Assembly (NCBI GenBank): GCA_004794785.1
Contig: SJOL01007141.1
Location: 523,700-587,699, forward strand
Length of the DNA: 64,000 nucleotides
Source: Opisthorchis felineus
Taxonomy: Eukaryota; Platyhelminthes; Trematoda; Opisthorchiida; Opisthorchiidae
Direction of reading: 5' to 3'
Shown: positions 35,496 through 48,351 of the stretch, one piece after another
Position numbering within the stretch: position 1 is the first letter of the stretch
Layout: every line of letters begins with the position of its first letter
Program-made: the position numbers and the translations under genes
The notes under the pieces: generated by a model
The model's input: only the letters and a program-made list of their open reading frames with translations
Told to the model about the DNA's origin: nothing
Databases searched by the model: none

Positions 35496-38400
35496 GTATG
35501 CTGTTCAACCAAGCTCTATATCCTTTTCATTCAGTGATTGGTTTAAACATTTATTGCAGATCTCCACATTTTTCAATTCTTTTGAATCGTAATCCACGTT
35601 CTCATTCTCTGATCCACCCTGATAGCCTTTTATTCTTAAATTTACATCTCAGTGCCCATCTCTGGGAACAAAACCTTTTGACCTGATTTGTACCGTTTTT
35701 TTATCAAGAGAGGTTTTCCGGAAGTAAAGCTTTTTAAAAGTTGAAGACAAATCTTAGTTTTGTTTTGCAGTTTACAAAACCATGAGTAAATTGTTGCTCA
35801 AATATAATGTCATGTAGGAAATAGAAGGTTGTTTACAAGAGAATCGCATACAGCACAGACCGGGAAGCTTATTCAGATTGAAAAGGCCCTACGCTCCTAC
35901 CTCGGGAAACGTAGATGTTAGGAATTCCCCAGGTTGTCAGGGTGGAAGACTTTAAGGCAAAACTTTTACCGTAAAGAGAACTTTATTGGCTTGACGAAAG
36001 CCGCCCTCTTTACGGACAAATTGTTAGTTAGGTCTGGTTTACACCCCCAAATGAACGAAAATTATCTACGTAAAAAGAGTAACTTTCAGTTTGAATTGAT
36101 GAGGTGTCATAAAAAGAGGTAAAAATACGTATAAGATTTCACAGGATACTGAATCGCATCAATTCATTTTGGTGGAAAACAATTTAAAATTTCTGAACAG
36201 CGAATAGACCAAGAACCGAAAGGTCTATTCAGGGAATCCGGTTATTAAACAACGGATCCCCAAGGATATAATCAACTTGAATCGTGATGTTGCCTTATTT
36301 TCGGTGACTCGGTTGATTGATAGAAAAGTAGTCGATAGTTGTTCTTGACTAGAAAATATACTTCGTTATCTCGAATACCCTATGCAGCCATGGTGCAGCA
36401 CATTCAGTCGAAGAGTATCGTAAACGAGAGATTTAGTTAGGTGTCGTTTGACTCCGCCGGAACACCGACCTAATCTTTATTTTTCATCCTTATGCACTAC
36501 TGAAGATGCATACAGTAGTTTGACAACACGACGGAATGGAGCAAAGCATTGGCTTTAAGTGGCTACATGCCGTAAGTCTACGTTGCCCTTAGGTGAGAAT
36601 GCATTGCCTATTCATCGACCATCTGAATAGTGTGTTGCTCCCCGATAATGTATTGCAATACCACGAATATCGTATCAAACAAAACACCTTCAGTTGAAGT
36701 GGAATATCACGAACGAGAGATTCAGCTGGATTCAGTTGAGTCCCACTTGGAATTGCAGATGATGCCCCAACCAGGTTTCTCCTGGAAACCGCTCAACTTT
36801 AGTTTTTTTACGGTACACCCAAAAGGTTGATCGCTGCAAGGTAATTTACTGTGTGCGCTCAACTGGTACCTAAGGGCTAAGTTGTCAAATTCTGTTCCCT
36901 GCACCAGTCTAGTTCAGATTCACTTCAGTTTACTTTTCCAGACAAAAAAGGTGTAGAAAATTGCAGTTGTTTCGGCTGCTACAGTTTTGTTTATTGAGAA
37001 GGGAAAGAATAAAGAAATGAGATTCTCGGCCCAATCAGTTTGTTCACATCGAACGGTACTCTTTGTCGGATATGGCAGGGAGCGAGGGCTATGCAGTGAA
37101 CGTGATAGTTCTGATGCTGGACCCCCACTAGCTGCGTGACACAGCGATATCTATCGGATTCACTGACCGTTGGTCTGCTTCATCCCGTGCTCACTATCCG
37201 GAGAGACGACAGTTACAAACGCGAGTGAGTTGACTTGTATGGACTTCCATGCTTCGTTACCAAGCCATGGAATGACCACTCCTGGGTCTTCTTCATTCGA
37301 AGAGAGCCGTACAAGACAAAAGTCCTCTAGTATGCACCAGTGCACGCAGTGCGAAAAAAACTGAAAATTTTCCAAGCTTTGGCTACCAGTTAGTTTTCAG
37401 AATCACATACGCTGGCAGGCATGGGGCCTCGTCATACTGAGTAGCACTCTTCCTGGTGAACGGAAGGTTATTGACGAAGCATCCTATGAACGAAACGCTC
37501 AAAACCACGAGTCGTTCCTTCACTTATTTTCGAAGCCTCATTGAAATAGCGACTGCACTAGTCACCTGAACAAAAGAAGAATTTACACGCGGAAACTTTG
37601 GGGTAACAACTCCAAACCTGCTTTGACGGTTGCCAGGATAAGTAGCGATTTTGTTACATGCTCAGCATGTGAACGATTTTGTCGTGTCCCAACTTCCTCG
37701 TCTCCGATTAAGAACTGTTAACTTTGAAGGATAAGCGGAATTCTAAATAAAGCTAGAGAGGAAAGTTTTTTGGTCTTTTAAATGATGAACTGGCTAAGCG
37801 GATGCAAGAGGAATAGCCTGCCGAGCGCGCAATGGTCTGTCTTCAGAGGTTGAAACCGTTCATTATAATGCGACAATCTATATCGCTCATGTGACAAGCA
37901 GATATTCAAACTCGTTTCTTGGTGGTACATGCTTTGTTTAAATTATAAATCTGGAAGCTCTGCACCTGCAAATATTGCTAAACAGGGCTAATTTGGGGGT
38001 TCGATGGACCGGAATTTCAGGAGTGTGATAGGGAGTGATGGTATTGGCGCATTGGGATGTGTCAGGTCTGAGGGTAAGTGATTGGCACTAAATACTGACA
38101 AATCAAGAATTGACGTGAAGAATCGGGCCTTCTAAATTACAAGTTCTGTACACAGTTGTGTCCGCATAGCTCTTTCCAATGAGCATAACTGTCATGGCCA
38201 TCCATGGCTGTCTCACAAAACGAGATTCTCTGTCGCTAATTAGCTTTCGCGGTTGGAAGCATGAATTTCTATGACTGCGGTTGGCGCCATAGTTTTATAA
38301 AATAGCAAGAATTCGAAGAAAGATAAGATTTCAAATGTAGGACTTTATCTATTCGGAAGAGGGAAACACCACTGAGATTTATTGGATTGCAGCCAGGATT

Positions 38401-40654
38401 GACTACCACAGCCCAGATCCTTCTGGTTGCTGGGCACCTATCACTCATCCGGGGATCGAATGACATGATCGATACAGCGCACATATCAGTGCCTCAAATT
38501 TAACAGAAGAGCAAAAGATACGCACGTGTGAATCTGACAGTCTAGTTTAAAGCGAACCCAAACTTATGAATATCGCGAACGTAGGTCCCATACTACTATG
38601 TCAGTTATCCGTCAAAGCCCGATCACGTGATTACGTTAGGGTGAAGTACATGTGATTCCTCTAATTGATCACAGCGGTTATTCAAGCACTTACAATGACA
38701 ACCATGTCCCCATTCCAACCGGAAAACATGGGCACATTCTAGTGAGGTGGATGAGTTGGTCAAGACTGTTTTAACTCGGTTGGGAATCTGTTTCTCCTCA
38801 GCATCGAATGCAATGCTTAAGTAGGAAATCGGCTATTCGTTCTCAACTTTTCGGACTAGATTTTGTGGTTGCACTTAAACACAAATCCGCAAGATACGAA
38901 AGTTTAACGGTGCGCTGCTGATAGAAGTAAGATTTTCGAACATTGATAGGCAAAATTTTTGTTTGTGCCTCTTTTAAAATGCCTGCATTCATTCACAAGC
39001 TTGCTGTGAGGGACAAATGTGGCCATGTGTCAGATACCAAGAAGCTATAGTATTTATTTAATTGATACAGCAAAAGTGACTGAACCATCACAGACACGAG
39101 ATCAAGTTAAGAACTTAAACCTGAGAAGTTCCTGTAACGTCTCCAAGTAAAGAAAACAACCAGAAACAGACCAATTTCTGTGTCCCTCGGGGGTACCACC
39201 TTCGCAGCGCACAAAACTAGGTTGATTGGGACTCAAATTTGTCGTTGATATTCCTCGAATGAGCACTATGTCTGACCCCTTTGGTCCAGCTAACCAAACC
39301 GAAACGGTTAACCAGCTTCTCGGTATTCCGGAAGTTCATTTTCAGGGCTTTTTAAAACCCATATTTTATCCTAATTCCAGCGTACTCTTTGGTGATCCAT
39401 GTCACAAAAAGGATAGAACTTTAGCACGACTCACTTTCAGCTGTTGGCCCACGGACTCTATAGCAGATTCATGTGAATTATTTACATCCCAAGGATACCG
39501 GGGATAGTGGGCATTATGCTCATTTGGTCTGGGGATTTACCTCACTCCTAGGTGTATATTAAGTGAGGCCAGCAGGGATGCTGCGTCGGCACTGGCTGCA
39601 AAAACTCACATGTTAATCTCCGAAAGACCGCATTTTACTACTCTTTAGATGCACAAGGATCGTGATGAATTCTTCTCAAACATTTTGTCTTTTAGCATGA
39701 TTATTCCACCCTCTTCCTGTCTTTTCCTTACCCTCAGCTGGCAATTGATCAACGGTTGTTATGCGATTGCGCCCCAGTGTTCATCTCTCGTGCGTCGCTA
39801 AAAAATGTAAAAATACCACGAAATGCAACGTAGGAGTGAAAAGCGACATGCTGACCGCACCGCAGCACAGAGTATCCGGTCGGTCAAGAAACCGCTCATT
39901 ACCGCTAGAGTGTCATTCACAGTCACTGGCGGGATCCAGACATTGCGGGAGGCTGCAGTGTTCATTAACATCCTCTGGATGGGACTAGTGCCTTCACCCT
40001 GTCCATGCTTTTAAATTCTCTGTAATAAGGAACCACAGGAGGTCCATCCCATCACTGCTCTGTAGCAGTTTGCACCAGGACAAAGAAACGTGCATGTGTG
40101 ACATGTCGGAGATTGCAAACTTCCTGTTGTTCCCCTTGTGTTCATGAATGACCTGTGGAGAAATTCATTAGACCAATGTGCGTCGCTTATTCAAACTGTG
40201 TGTGTATGTGTACAATTCCAGTTTGACTATTTTCAGGGGTCTAGAGGATCGGTGGTTTCAATTTTCAGTCCAATACTGTCGCTCATCTGAGTGACAGAAT
40301 TTCCAAGACCGAGGGGGAGGGGTCATGGTGTAATCACTTTTCGTCACACAACTATCACTCTGATACTCTGAAGAGAATTGGCAATCAAGAAAATGAAGTG
40401 TTGGACGGGCTGCTGTTCTCTGGTCCTCTTTTGACAGAAGAAACACACTTCTAGGGGAACGGAGGGTTTGTTTTTAGGCATAGAGTAAAAATGTTAAGGG
40501 TGGCAATGCTCAAAATTAAACTAAATTGTGTAGGGATAACGGTTGAATACATGGACATAGAAGATTTTAAACAGGTTATTTGAAGTTGACCGGAGACCAA
40601 CTAAATCACACCTGCATCTCGTATTTACAATTCTCACTAAATGAATGGACTGAA
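35493..40654. other. No recognised gene; two small family A relics
   Basis: 36380-36450 (plus) has GGTGCAGCACATTCAGT and AAACGAGAGATTTAG; 36690-36760 (plus) has CGAGAGATTCAGCTGG. Both are pieces of family A without a ribozyme. The rest shows only short ORFs (largest 39226-39507, 93 codons) with no domain. Confidence 0.45.
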
Positions 40655-40945
40655 GAGGGCTACAGGAGACTCAACCGGATTCAGCCGAATCGCTCGTTTA
40701 TCATGGTCCGCTTTAAGTCAGTGTGCTGAACCAGGCCGCCTCATGTTTCGGCTGGATTCAGTTGGGTCTCCCGTCAAAAATAAATTTCTGTGAACATGGG
40801 AGTATTTGTCGAAATATGTCTAATTTGGGTTCAGTTAGAACATGGTGTTGATGGAAACTCGGGGACTCCGTCTACTTGATGAGCCTCAAAAAGGGCGAAA
40901 CCGATAGTGGGGGATCAAAGAGTTTTCAGCAAACTGATATGCCGT
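40655..40945 (+). mobile_element. Hammerhead repeat family A, copy A4 (inverted composite, dead ribozyme)
   Basis: 40655-40748 reads in minus orientation (GAGACTCAACC...CTGAACCAGGCCGCCTCATG), then the orientation flips and 40749-40945 reads plus to the usual end (TTTTCAGCAA). The ribozyme region is 40864-40917. The first core box is TTGATGAG, so the invariant C is U. Stem II is degenerate (GCCTC...GGGC), CGAAAC is intact, and the stem III/I side is eroded (CCGATAGTGGGGGATC). Predicted inactive. Confidence 0.7.
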
Positions 40946-41203
40946 TTGTTACCCCTAGAGCTGGAACAATACCCAGGATCGCTATACACCTTTCTTTGAA
41001 TGACAGTGATCGTAGTGTCGGCGAAACATTGAACAGCCCATCAGCAGTTTTTCTCTTTTTCGGGCTATCAGAAAGGCCTCAGGCGGTCCAAGGCTTACAA
41101 ACAATCGACAAGATTATTGGGCAGCTAACCGATTTCTAGACAGAAACAGACAGACACGTTGCTTTTCAGTAGCTCGTGGCTAACCACGGCCTGGAAGCTA
41201 GCT

Positions 41204-41212
41204 GGTTCGAAA
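41204..41212 (+). promoter_or_regulatory. Pol III B-box-like motif in family B
   Basis: GGTTCGAAA fits the tRNA B box core (GGTTCGAnTCC) in part; the same position is kept in other family B copies (for example GGTTTCGAAA at 54431). Suggests internal Pol III transcription; no A box is convincing. Confidence 0.35.
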
Positions 41213-41232
41213 ATCTCTGAGCTTCATGAGAT

Positions 41233-41278
41233 GCACTTTGCTGATGACTCCCAATAAGGGCGAAACAGATGTATAGTG
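41233..41278 (+). ncRNA. Type I hammerhead ribozyme (family B, copy B2)
   Basis: CTGATGA is at 41241-41247. Stem II has CCC:GGG with an AATAA loop, and CGAAAC is at 41261-41266. Stem III reads CAGAUG here; the family form is ACAGCUGU, a perfect palindrome seen at 59290-59297. The predicted cleavage follows UA at 41272-41273. Stem I: 5' GCACUUUG (41233-41240) against 3' UAGUG (41274-41278), giving CAC:GUG plus U:A and a G-U pair with a two-base bulge. In the consensus the 5' GCACAUUG pairs better with CAGUGC. Core complete; stem III weakened by one change, so activity is uncertain. Confidence 0.7.
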
Positions 41279-41345
41279 ATTTTCGGCTTTTAAGCATAGA
41301 CGGGCTTCACTGACAGAATGGAATCCCATTTGAGTTACCACATCT

Positions 41346-44300
41346 CACACAACCATCGAAGAGATTTCAAAGTGTCACATTTTCAGTTTTATTGACGTGA
41401 TTAGTATACCATCTTAGCATGGGATAAGTTCACTGATTTGTATCAACTCACCAGAATTCTTTTCATGTTAGAAGTCAAGGCTGATATTTGTCCAATAACA
41501 ATTTGCAGAGTTCGAAACCGCACCTCCCTGCACTTTAGTTTGAACAGTCATACTATCCGGATGTCTAAAAAGCTTTCCTCGGGCGACGCTGCTCGGATGT
41601 TGGTGCTTACTGGTAGAGCATGTGCTCAGCGAGAGCAGGGTTTGAACACTTGTCCTGTTTTTTTCCAAGTAAGCCTCTCATTTTTGCTTTCGTTTTGTTC
41701 TCATTTTTGCACACTGATTTGGTTTTGACGGGTGAATCAACTGAATCCATTTGAATCTGTCATCTATGATAATGATCATCTTTATTTGGATGTTCTGTAT
41801 TCAGGATATCCGAATACACTCTCTAGACGCAACATACTACTCACAAGGCTGTTGTCAAAGAGTTTTCAGTAACCTCATGAGTGGTGTGTTGTGTCTAAGC
41901 TGGTGTGGTTGCACTTATTTTAGTGAGTGGTGGATACATCTAAAGCACACCTATTCCTGCCCGAACGGATTGTGTTACCAGCCTCAAAAGGTTCAAGACG
42001 GCTCATTACATGCAATCGCTGTTCCACACAGTGGCATGCAAACCGTGGAGAAGGTTATGGCCGATGAATTCATTCATATTGTTTGCGATTATACCATATC
42101 ATGTATAAATCATCCAGTAACGCTATACTACTATAATACTATTTATAGGACTTCCTTCGACGAGTTATTTGAACTTCTACGCCACAACGGCCATCAAGTA
42201 TTTACTTGTTGGGATATTTTGTAGACAGATTGATGGAGCTGCGAAGGTTAGTCAAATCTGATCTGTCTTGACTGGTAGATTGCTGGTCCATGTAGAACAG
42301 AATTTACAAAAAGGTAACCTGGAGTTCAAGATCTATAGAAGCCTCGCTGGATCACATCTTTGCAGTACATTTAGCATAGGAATGGCTGCGTGAATTTATC
42401 AGCTACTGGATAGAGTCCATAGGCATTCAAAGTGTGCAATGAAAACGGAGCACAGTGGAAGGACCTCCATCCTGTTTGTGATTTTAGGCAGACAACATGG
42501 TGAATCGTTGTCCGGAGGTAAGCCAAGGTGGACAAAGTAGTTTCCACATTTTAAAAGTTCCGCTCCGACTGGACAAAAAACTTACTCTGTTACAATTTGT
42601 TGTCACCCCAATTGCAGTGCAACCGGTGCTAGGGATATCAACCGAAGTGGACTATGCACCGAGATCCACAGGAAAGTATGGTAAACCTCAAAGAACACAT
42701 GAAGTACTGTCGTGTGTACCAAAAAAGGCATACTTCAGCTTTTTGCTTGCAGGCAACTGTCAAAAGATCTTAGAACGTTACCAATTTAGTTCGAGGAAAC
42801 CATATAACTTCTCGCCTTAGCATACGAGGACACCATGCAATTAATAGGTCACCACCTCCAGCGTCATTCACAAATTTGATTGCATTTATGGATCCAAATA
42901 CTTTGGCAGAAAATCCGGCAGTTGGAAGCTGGAACAGAACACATCCCAAAACCATTCGAGGAAGTCGAATCCCCAAGTCACGCCGGTCAAGTTATTGACA
43001 CAGAGACTGCCTTTCACAATCCTTGTGACAAAGTACATTCGCAGAATTTTCCGTGTGGAAGTCGTGGCGTTTCAACCTTCAGTTATGTGTCCAAGCGCAG
43101 TTTGCGACTAACGCTGCCCAAGGTCAGCCGTGGCACGGCTTCATCCCGTTGGTTTCTACCCATCAGAATAGTTGCGTATGGATAGGAGGGCTGCTTCAAC
43201 CACAGCGATATGAATGTGAATTTTACAAATCCCGCAATTGCCTAAAAATGGTATTCTGATTATGCTCCTGATTGGTGTTTACTCGTACATCCTTGATTGT
43301 AATCCGCGTGTGTGTTTAATCATTTACTCCGGCTCACTTCACAAATTCGGCCACACGTGACTTGATCTAATGAACCATTGCGAGTTCCGCCGTGCCAGTG
43401 AATTGTTGAGTGTAACACCGCAGGATGAACTGCTCAGCTGCGACCGAAATAAATTTGCTTCTTTTTTAAACTAATCCGTATTCCTATTACTATTATTATT
43501 ACTATTATGCAACCAAAGAACAAACAAAACATTTGGTTGGAGTGACCTTGCTCAATGGATTGTGACCCGCCAGTCAGTCTGTTGTAATTACAACATCGTT
43601 ATCTTCAGGTGGCAGTTGTTCTGTGAACAGAAGTTCCAATAGGGCTTATATGAGATAACCAGAGAATGCCTTGCAAACAGTTACGGTATATTCCATTTGA
43701 TATGCCGTAAAAAGTTGTCAACACATTCGAGATATCATGGTCTTCCTGGCCTCCAGTGCCCCATTCCAAAGTACCCAACAAAGAAGCAAAAACATTCTGC
43801 GTCATGTAATGTTGTCATGTAATGGTTTCGAAAAATTGCTTCAGAGGCCTTCTTTGTTCGAATATAAGGAGCCTGCTGAAGGACAGTATGAAGCGTCAGG
43901 ATCCATTCTCCACGTCAGTGTCCCCAAGCCTTATTTGAACATGAAACTAAGTTGACCTGTAAGCAAAAGCACTCTACGAAACCAGTTCTAGACCTTTTCG
44001 GATAATCTATCATTTGCAAACCATACTAATGATCTGGCAGGATCGATCGATCACAGGTCATCAGCATTCCGACAGAGGTTCCGCTATGTTTAATATGTTT
44101 AAGGTGCTACACGACTTTACGGCTTATCAGGCCTTCTTTAAACCAAATTTTCGTCCAGTTACAACGCAGGCCAATCGGTCATTTATCGTTTTATTAGTAA
44201 ACCACATTAGTGCGGGTTGTTGACAGACCAGTTACTATCTCTTAATGGACGCATAATTGTACTTCCTACTGCAAATAACAAGCACAAAATCAATTATAAT

Positions 44301-44502
44301 TTTAGACTTTTCTCGCTTTCCACGTTTTCCGGGTTCTTCTCAAGAGATGATACTATGGAGATGATTTCTTTTGTACAGTTTTCCTGAAATATCTAGTACA
44401 GGCTATGTTAATGCCATTGAGCAGTATTTTTATGGAACTGAGCTTACAAAAGAAATGTTTAGTTTGAGTCAGATGCTCAAACTCCTGACCCCAATTTGTT
44501 CC
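41346..44502. other. No recognised gene; unassigned ORFs
   Basis: Plus ORF 41751-42224 (157 codons) runs through a family A inverted fragment in its first third. The remaining 110 codons (EWWIHLKHTYSCPNGLCY, MQTVEKVMADEFIHIV, FDELFELLRHNGH) look protein-like, but no family is recognised. Plus ORF 42497-42820 (107 codons) is also unassigned. A short imperfect TTA/CTA run sits at 43483-43507. No exon structure could be supported. Confidence 0.35.
41816..41896. repeat. Family A inverted end fragment
   Basis: The left arm (AGACGCAACATACTACTCAC) and the right arm (CTCATGAGTGGTGTGTTGTG) are diverged reverse complements. They are the 3' terminal block of family A joined head to head around a TTTTCAGTAA-containing centre. 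No ribozyme core remains. Confidence 0.6.
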
Positions 44503-44760
44503 GTAGTCTAATGCTGAAAAGTAAAGAGCCAATTTACAGTTGTTTCCTTCCTATTGAGAATCATCAGAAATGCGCATCTCACTAAACTCCGGTAGGGAGT
44601 TTCAAACCAGTGACCTCCCGGCTAGTAGGTTGAACACGTTCGTCCACGAGCGGCCAACCAGCAGTGTGATTAGTTCTCACTTGGACGGCATACAGCGCCG
44701 CTCATTCTTCAACCACAGAACTTACATCACGTGGTCACATATTGACTGACTCCGTCTCAG
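44503..44760 (-). repeat. Hammerhead repeat family B, copy B3
   Basis: Minus strand. The 3' block (ATGCTGAAAAG) is at 44511, and the ribozyme region 44530-44575 has CTGATGA (44567-44561) and GAAA (44546-44543) intact. Stem II (UUCUC...GGAAG) and stem III (CAACUG) are mismatched, so it is probably weak or dead. The TTCAAACCAGTGACCTCCCGGCTAG B-box region follows, then the 5' block with CAGCAGTGTGATTAG. Confidence 0.65.
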
Positions 44761-46236
44761 ATACAAGTTTCTCTCATCTTGTGAAGTTATTCATCCTCTG
44801 ATTCATAGACAGTTGATTTTGCCGCAGTTATTCGGTTTCTAATTGATGGTACTATTTCGCTATGGGGACACTTTAACAATGCGAACTTTCTTTCCAAGTT
44901 CGTAAGCACCAGCTTTTGGGCAAAATCCTCAGAGTGGATAATTCCTAAAGTCTACTAACTGTTGGGTTTTCTACAAATAACTTGGTTTCAATGCGATACG
45001 CCGCTTTTATTCAAGAGTGGTGATTTCGGATTCCTCAGCTAGGACTAAGTGAGGCACAGACAAACAACATATTCTGGTGTAGCTGTAGCGTAGGTGAATA
45101 AATGCACAATCGGGACGCTGTCCATCATTCCGGATTCGACTGTTCCCGCTGTCCACTATGGGAATACCTGGATGCATGTGAGTGGACATTGCCCTCTATC
45201 CCTAGCTCGTGGATGGACCGACTGTTCCATTTGGCGTGTGGCAAACGTACAGTCGTTTCAAACTATGGAATACGACCAATCACCACAAAGCAAAAATAAA
45301 TCCCCATGTGTCCCACTGTGGTTGGCGGTGGGGTTAAGGAAAGTTTACAGACAAATTCACCTGGATAAGTCAAATAGTGTGAGTCCGAAAGGGGCGTTTT
45401 AATATGCATCCTTGATAGGACAAATAAGCATTCGTTGAAACAGCTGAGGTCACTTCAGTAAAATAGGATTTACCGAAGGTCAACGTAAGTCATGGTTCAT
45501 TTATTTCTTTTTGACTTTCTCGTTTCGTCATTCAGTTAACGTCCAAAGATTGGCCTGGCTGGACTATCCGAGGGAGAATAACCGAAATTCAGTCCCCGAT
45601 AGCGTAACATTTCACCCTTCTGAGGGACAAACTGGTCACCTACACCACCCATAACTGTAGTATTAACAGACGAATATGTTGTACTATGTTCGACAAACTG
45701 AGATGCTTGTCTTAGCAATGAAATGTTTTGGTGGTTCACAAGTCGTCAGATGACTGTCTGAAAAGGTACAACTGGTCCACACAAGGAGTCTCACCAAACT
45801 AAAATTCTTTTGATGGGAAAACTGACCACCGAATGAAGTATTAGGAGGATAGAAGTGTCCGATCCTTTCATGCTCATCGGATCAGTTCCTAACAGATCCG
45901 AAGGCGCTAAGCTTTGGGCGATCCGACCTAACCCAGCTTCTTCCAGATTTTCCGCGAAGATCCTCGGATAAGAACTTCTAGCTAGTGACCAACAGGCAAA
46001 TGGTTTCTTAAATAAGTCAACGAATGACTAAGATCAAGTTTGGAAGCCGGGTAAAGCTTGTCACTCATTAGTTTCTAGCACGTACACGGTGTCCACAAAA
46101 ATGCAGCGGTGGCTTGTGATGATATATGCATTAGGATTGCGTTTGCGCGTGCAACAACACAGTAATGTCCTATTTTTAGCTTCCCCACTAATGTGCAATA
46201 ATCGGTCAGTTTATTTAACCATAAAAAGCAGACTAT
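44761..46236. other. No recognised gene
   Basis: Short ORFs only; 45094-45402 (102 codons, plus) has no recognisable domain. Confidence 0.45.
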
Positions 46237-46345
46237 TCACATACACTCATTTGCATATCAATTTGGTTTTGATGGGAAACTCACCTGGAACCCAGCTGAA
46301 TCTCTCGTTTACGATGTTTTCAGCAACCTTATGAGTAGTGTATTA
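46237..46345. repeat. Family A inverted composite, copy A6, ribozyme deleted
   Basis: Minus-orientation blocks (ACTCATTTGC, AACTCACCTGGAACCCAGC, CTCTCGTTTACGATG) are joined directly to the plus-orientation 3' end (TTTTCAGCAACCTTATGAGT). The ribozyme lies in the part lost at the junction. Well conserved otherwise. Confidence 0.7.
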
Positions 46346-46967
46346 AGTCTAGACTGGTCACGCTTCTTTTAAGCAATCAGAGATGCTCCCTGCTTGTGAT
46401 AATGTTATCAGCACAATTATTTTGTCAACTTTTCGTTATCATTGCGTTTGCCTCAAAGTGAGGCAATATTTGTAAAAATACTGCTGACTCTATGAGAAAA
46501 AATGGCCCAAAATTGATTGTGCTATTGCTATCGAGGCAAATAATTTTTGAAATTTGCTCACTGAAGTATTTTGATCAGCCACATAGTGATTTTCACCCTT
46601 TGCAAAGTGTGAACAACCATTTGTGATCCCAAATCAGCAAATCGATTTCGATAAGCCGGGGCACAAACACAAAAATGGGCTAATCATTTAGACCGGTCAA
46701 ACTGAACTCTTACCGGAAGGGGTACCAAGGCAACTGGAATAGTACATACGCCAGACAGTTTAAATTGAGTCCATGAAAAGGAAGGAAAAAGTAGCTTCAC
46801 ATATACGGCTGAACGGCAGAGATGTTGCGAAATCTACGCTAACTGTATGCTAGCTTATGTGGTGAAAACTAGTATGAACGTCGAGATTATTAAAGAACAG
46901 AGACCAAGAATACAGAGCAACCTTGTGGCTAACCTCAAGATATGAAATTGAGTTTTTGTTCTGTGAG
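46346..46967. other. No recognised gene
   Basis: No ORF over 60 codons and no repeat block recognised. Confidence 0.5.
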
Positions 46968-47150
46968 TGAAGCTAAAAAGCACTGTACATCTGTTTCGAC
47001 CCTACTGGGAATCATCAGCGGTGAGCATCTTACGAAAATAGGAGGAGTCTCGACTCCGCGAACTCCTAGCTAATGGTTTGAATCCTTAACCGTTCAACAA
47101 TGAGAGGCTGATAAGCAGTGTGATTAGCTCGCACTTTGCTTACTGTGTGG
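46968..47150 (-). repeat. Hammerhead repeat family B, copy B4
   Basis: Minus strand, from the 3' block (GCTTTTTAGC in reverse) through an intact ribozyme to the B-box region (47085-47100) and the 5' block CAGTGTGATTAGCTC on plus. Confidence 0.7.
46980..47025 (-). ncRNA. Type I hammerhead ribozyme (family B, copy B4)
   Basis: Minus strand. CTGATGA is at 47018-47012, stem II is UUCCC-AGU-AGGGU with CCC:GGG, and CGAAAC is at 46998-46993. Stem III is CAGAUG (one change from palindromic CAGCUG), and the predicted cleavage follows UA at 46987-46986. Stem I is GCUCACCG against CAGUGC with CAC:GUG-type pairing and mismatches. All core bases are present; helix quality is lower than the family A ribozymes. 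Confidence 0.65.
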
Positions 47151-48351
47151 CGGAACTCTCTTGTCTATTATCCTGAAATTGGTAATTGGTCAGGTGATTA
47201 GGATCTCCAAAAACCTCCGATTTTTCACTCTAGAAGTTGAAACTAACGCCCAACTTATCACATTGCCAAATGACCAAAAACGATGAGCAGATAATAGACA
47301 CTTGGAAGCAATTACGCAATCTGTGAACACAGTAAAATTTAAACCTATCTCACTAGATGATCCAGCATCCCGATTCAATTTCACCGGGTTCATAATTTAT
47401 GAGGATTTCTCTCCTTCAAAAGCGTAACTTTTTCTAAAACAAGGAAAGACCCACAAGAATCTACCAATTCACCATAAATTCCTGAAAATATTCAAGCAAT
47501 TTTACGTTGATGTTCTCATTTCGGCCAAACGAAAGCTTCATGTTGGTGTGTATTGGACTATCGAAATTCCATTTTATCATTGCGCTATATTGACAGAAAC
47601 ACCATGAAAACACTTTATAGTAATTGGATAGCACAATCCCACGGTGAATGTACTCATTATAGCTTGGACAGCTGGATTAAAGCCACCGCTTACGAATGGA
47701 GTGGCAGACTCCACGTAGCACTGAAAACCGTTCGATCATTACGCGTAAAAGAGATGCTTTACCAGTGTAGAAAATGACCATAAAACAAATGACTACTCAC
47801 TAGTGGTCCGACATAACTGTCTCTTCCTTATTTCTAGATCACCAGGAAGCTCAGGTGATTTTATAAACATGGCATTAAGCGATTGAGAATCAAAAATGAT
47901 TTCAGCTACGGCAGATGTAATCCTTCAAATTTCAGTATTTCTGCGAAGGTTCAGCCTGTTCCAAAGGCAGCAAAAACGGAATAATCTATCAATCTTTATT
48001 ACGTTTTCACTTAGTATAGGGTTCCTTTGACTCAACTTTCACCGGGATTTTCGTAGAAATAAGCAGTCTGATTCAGGTTCCGTCCGCTTCACAGTTCTTT
48101 ATGTCTAACCGCGCACCGTTCGTTGTGGAAATTCGAGCGAGTTTACAAAAGATGAACATCAACTTCAGTTTTACCGGAGATTGGATGAGGGCTTGGAAAC
48201 TGGATGGAAACTTCATAAGGCACGATCTACGAACTCTGATGTAGTAAACTACTCTAAAAGTTGATGGATTAGACAGATCTCCAGTTGTCTGACTAGGTCA
48301 GCTGTCAGGCTGATAATGCGGTTAAGAAAATCCGTTATGAAATGTAATTGA
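47151..48351. other. No recognised gene
   Basis: Short ORFs only (largest 47553-47777, 74 codons, plus), no domain recognised. Confidence 0.45.

Larger units (their letters stand above)
41165..41345 (+). repeat. Hammerhead repeat family B, copy B2, with intact ribozyme core
   Basis: Plus strand. The 5' part has GCTCGTGGCTAACCA and a B-box-like GGTTCGAAA (41204-41212), then the ribozyme and the 3' block TTTTCGGCTTTTAAGCATAGAC. Layout (Pol III-like box, then hammerhead, then a short 3' tail, total unit about 326 bp) parallels the schistosome Sm-alpha short element. Relationship by descent is not established. Confidence 0.7.
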
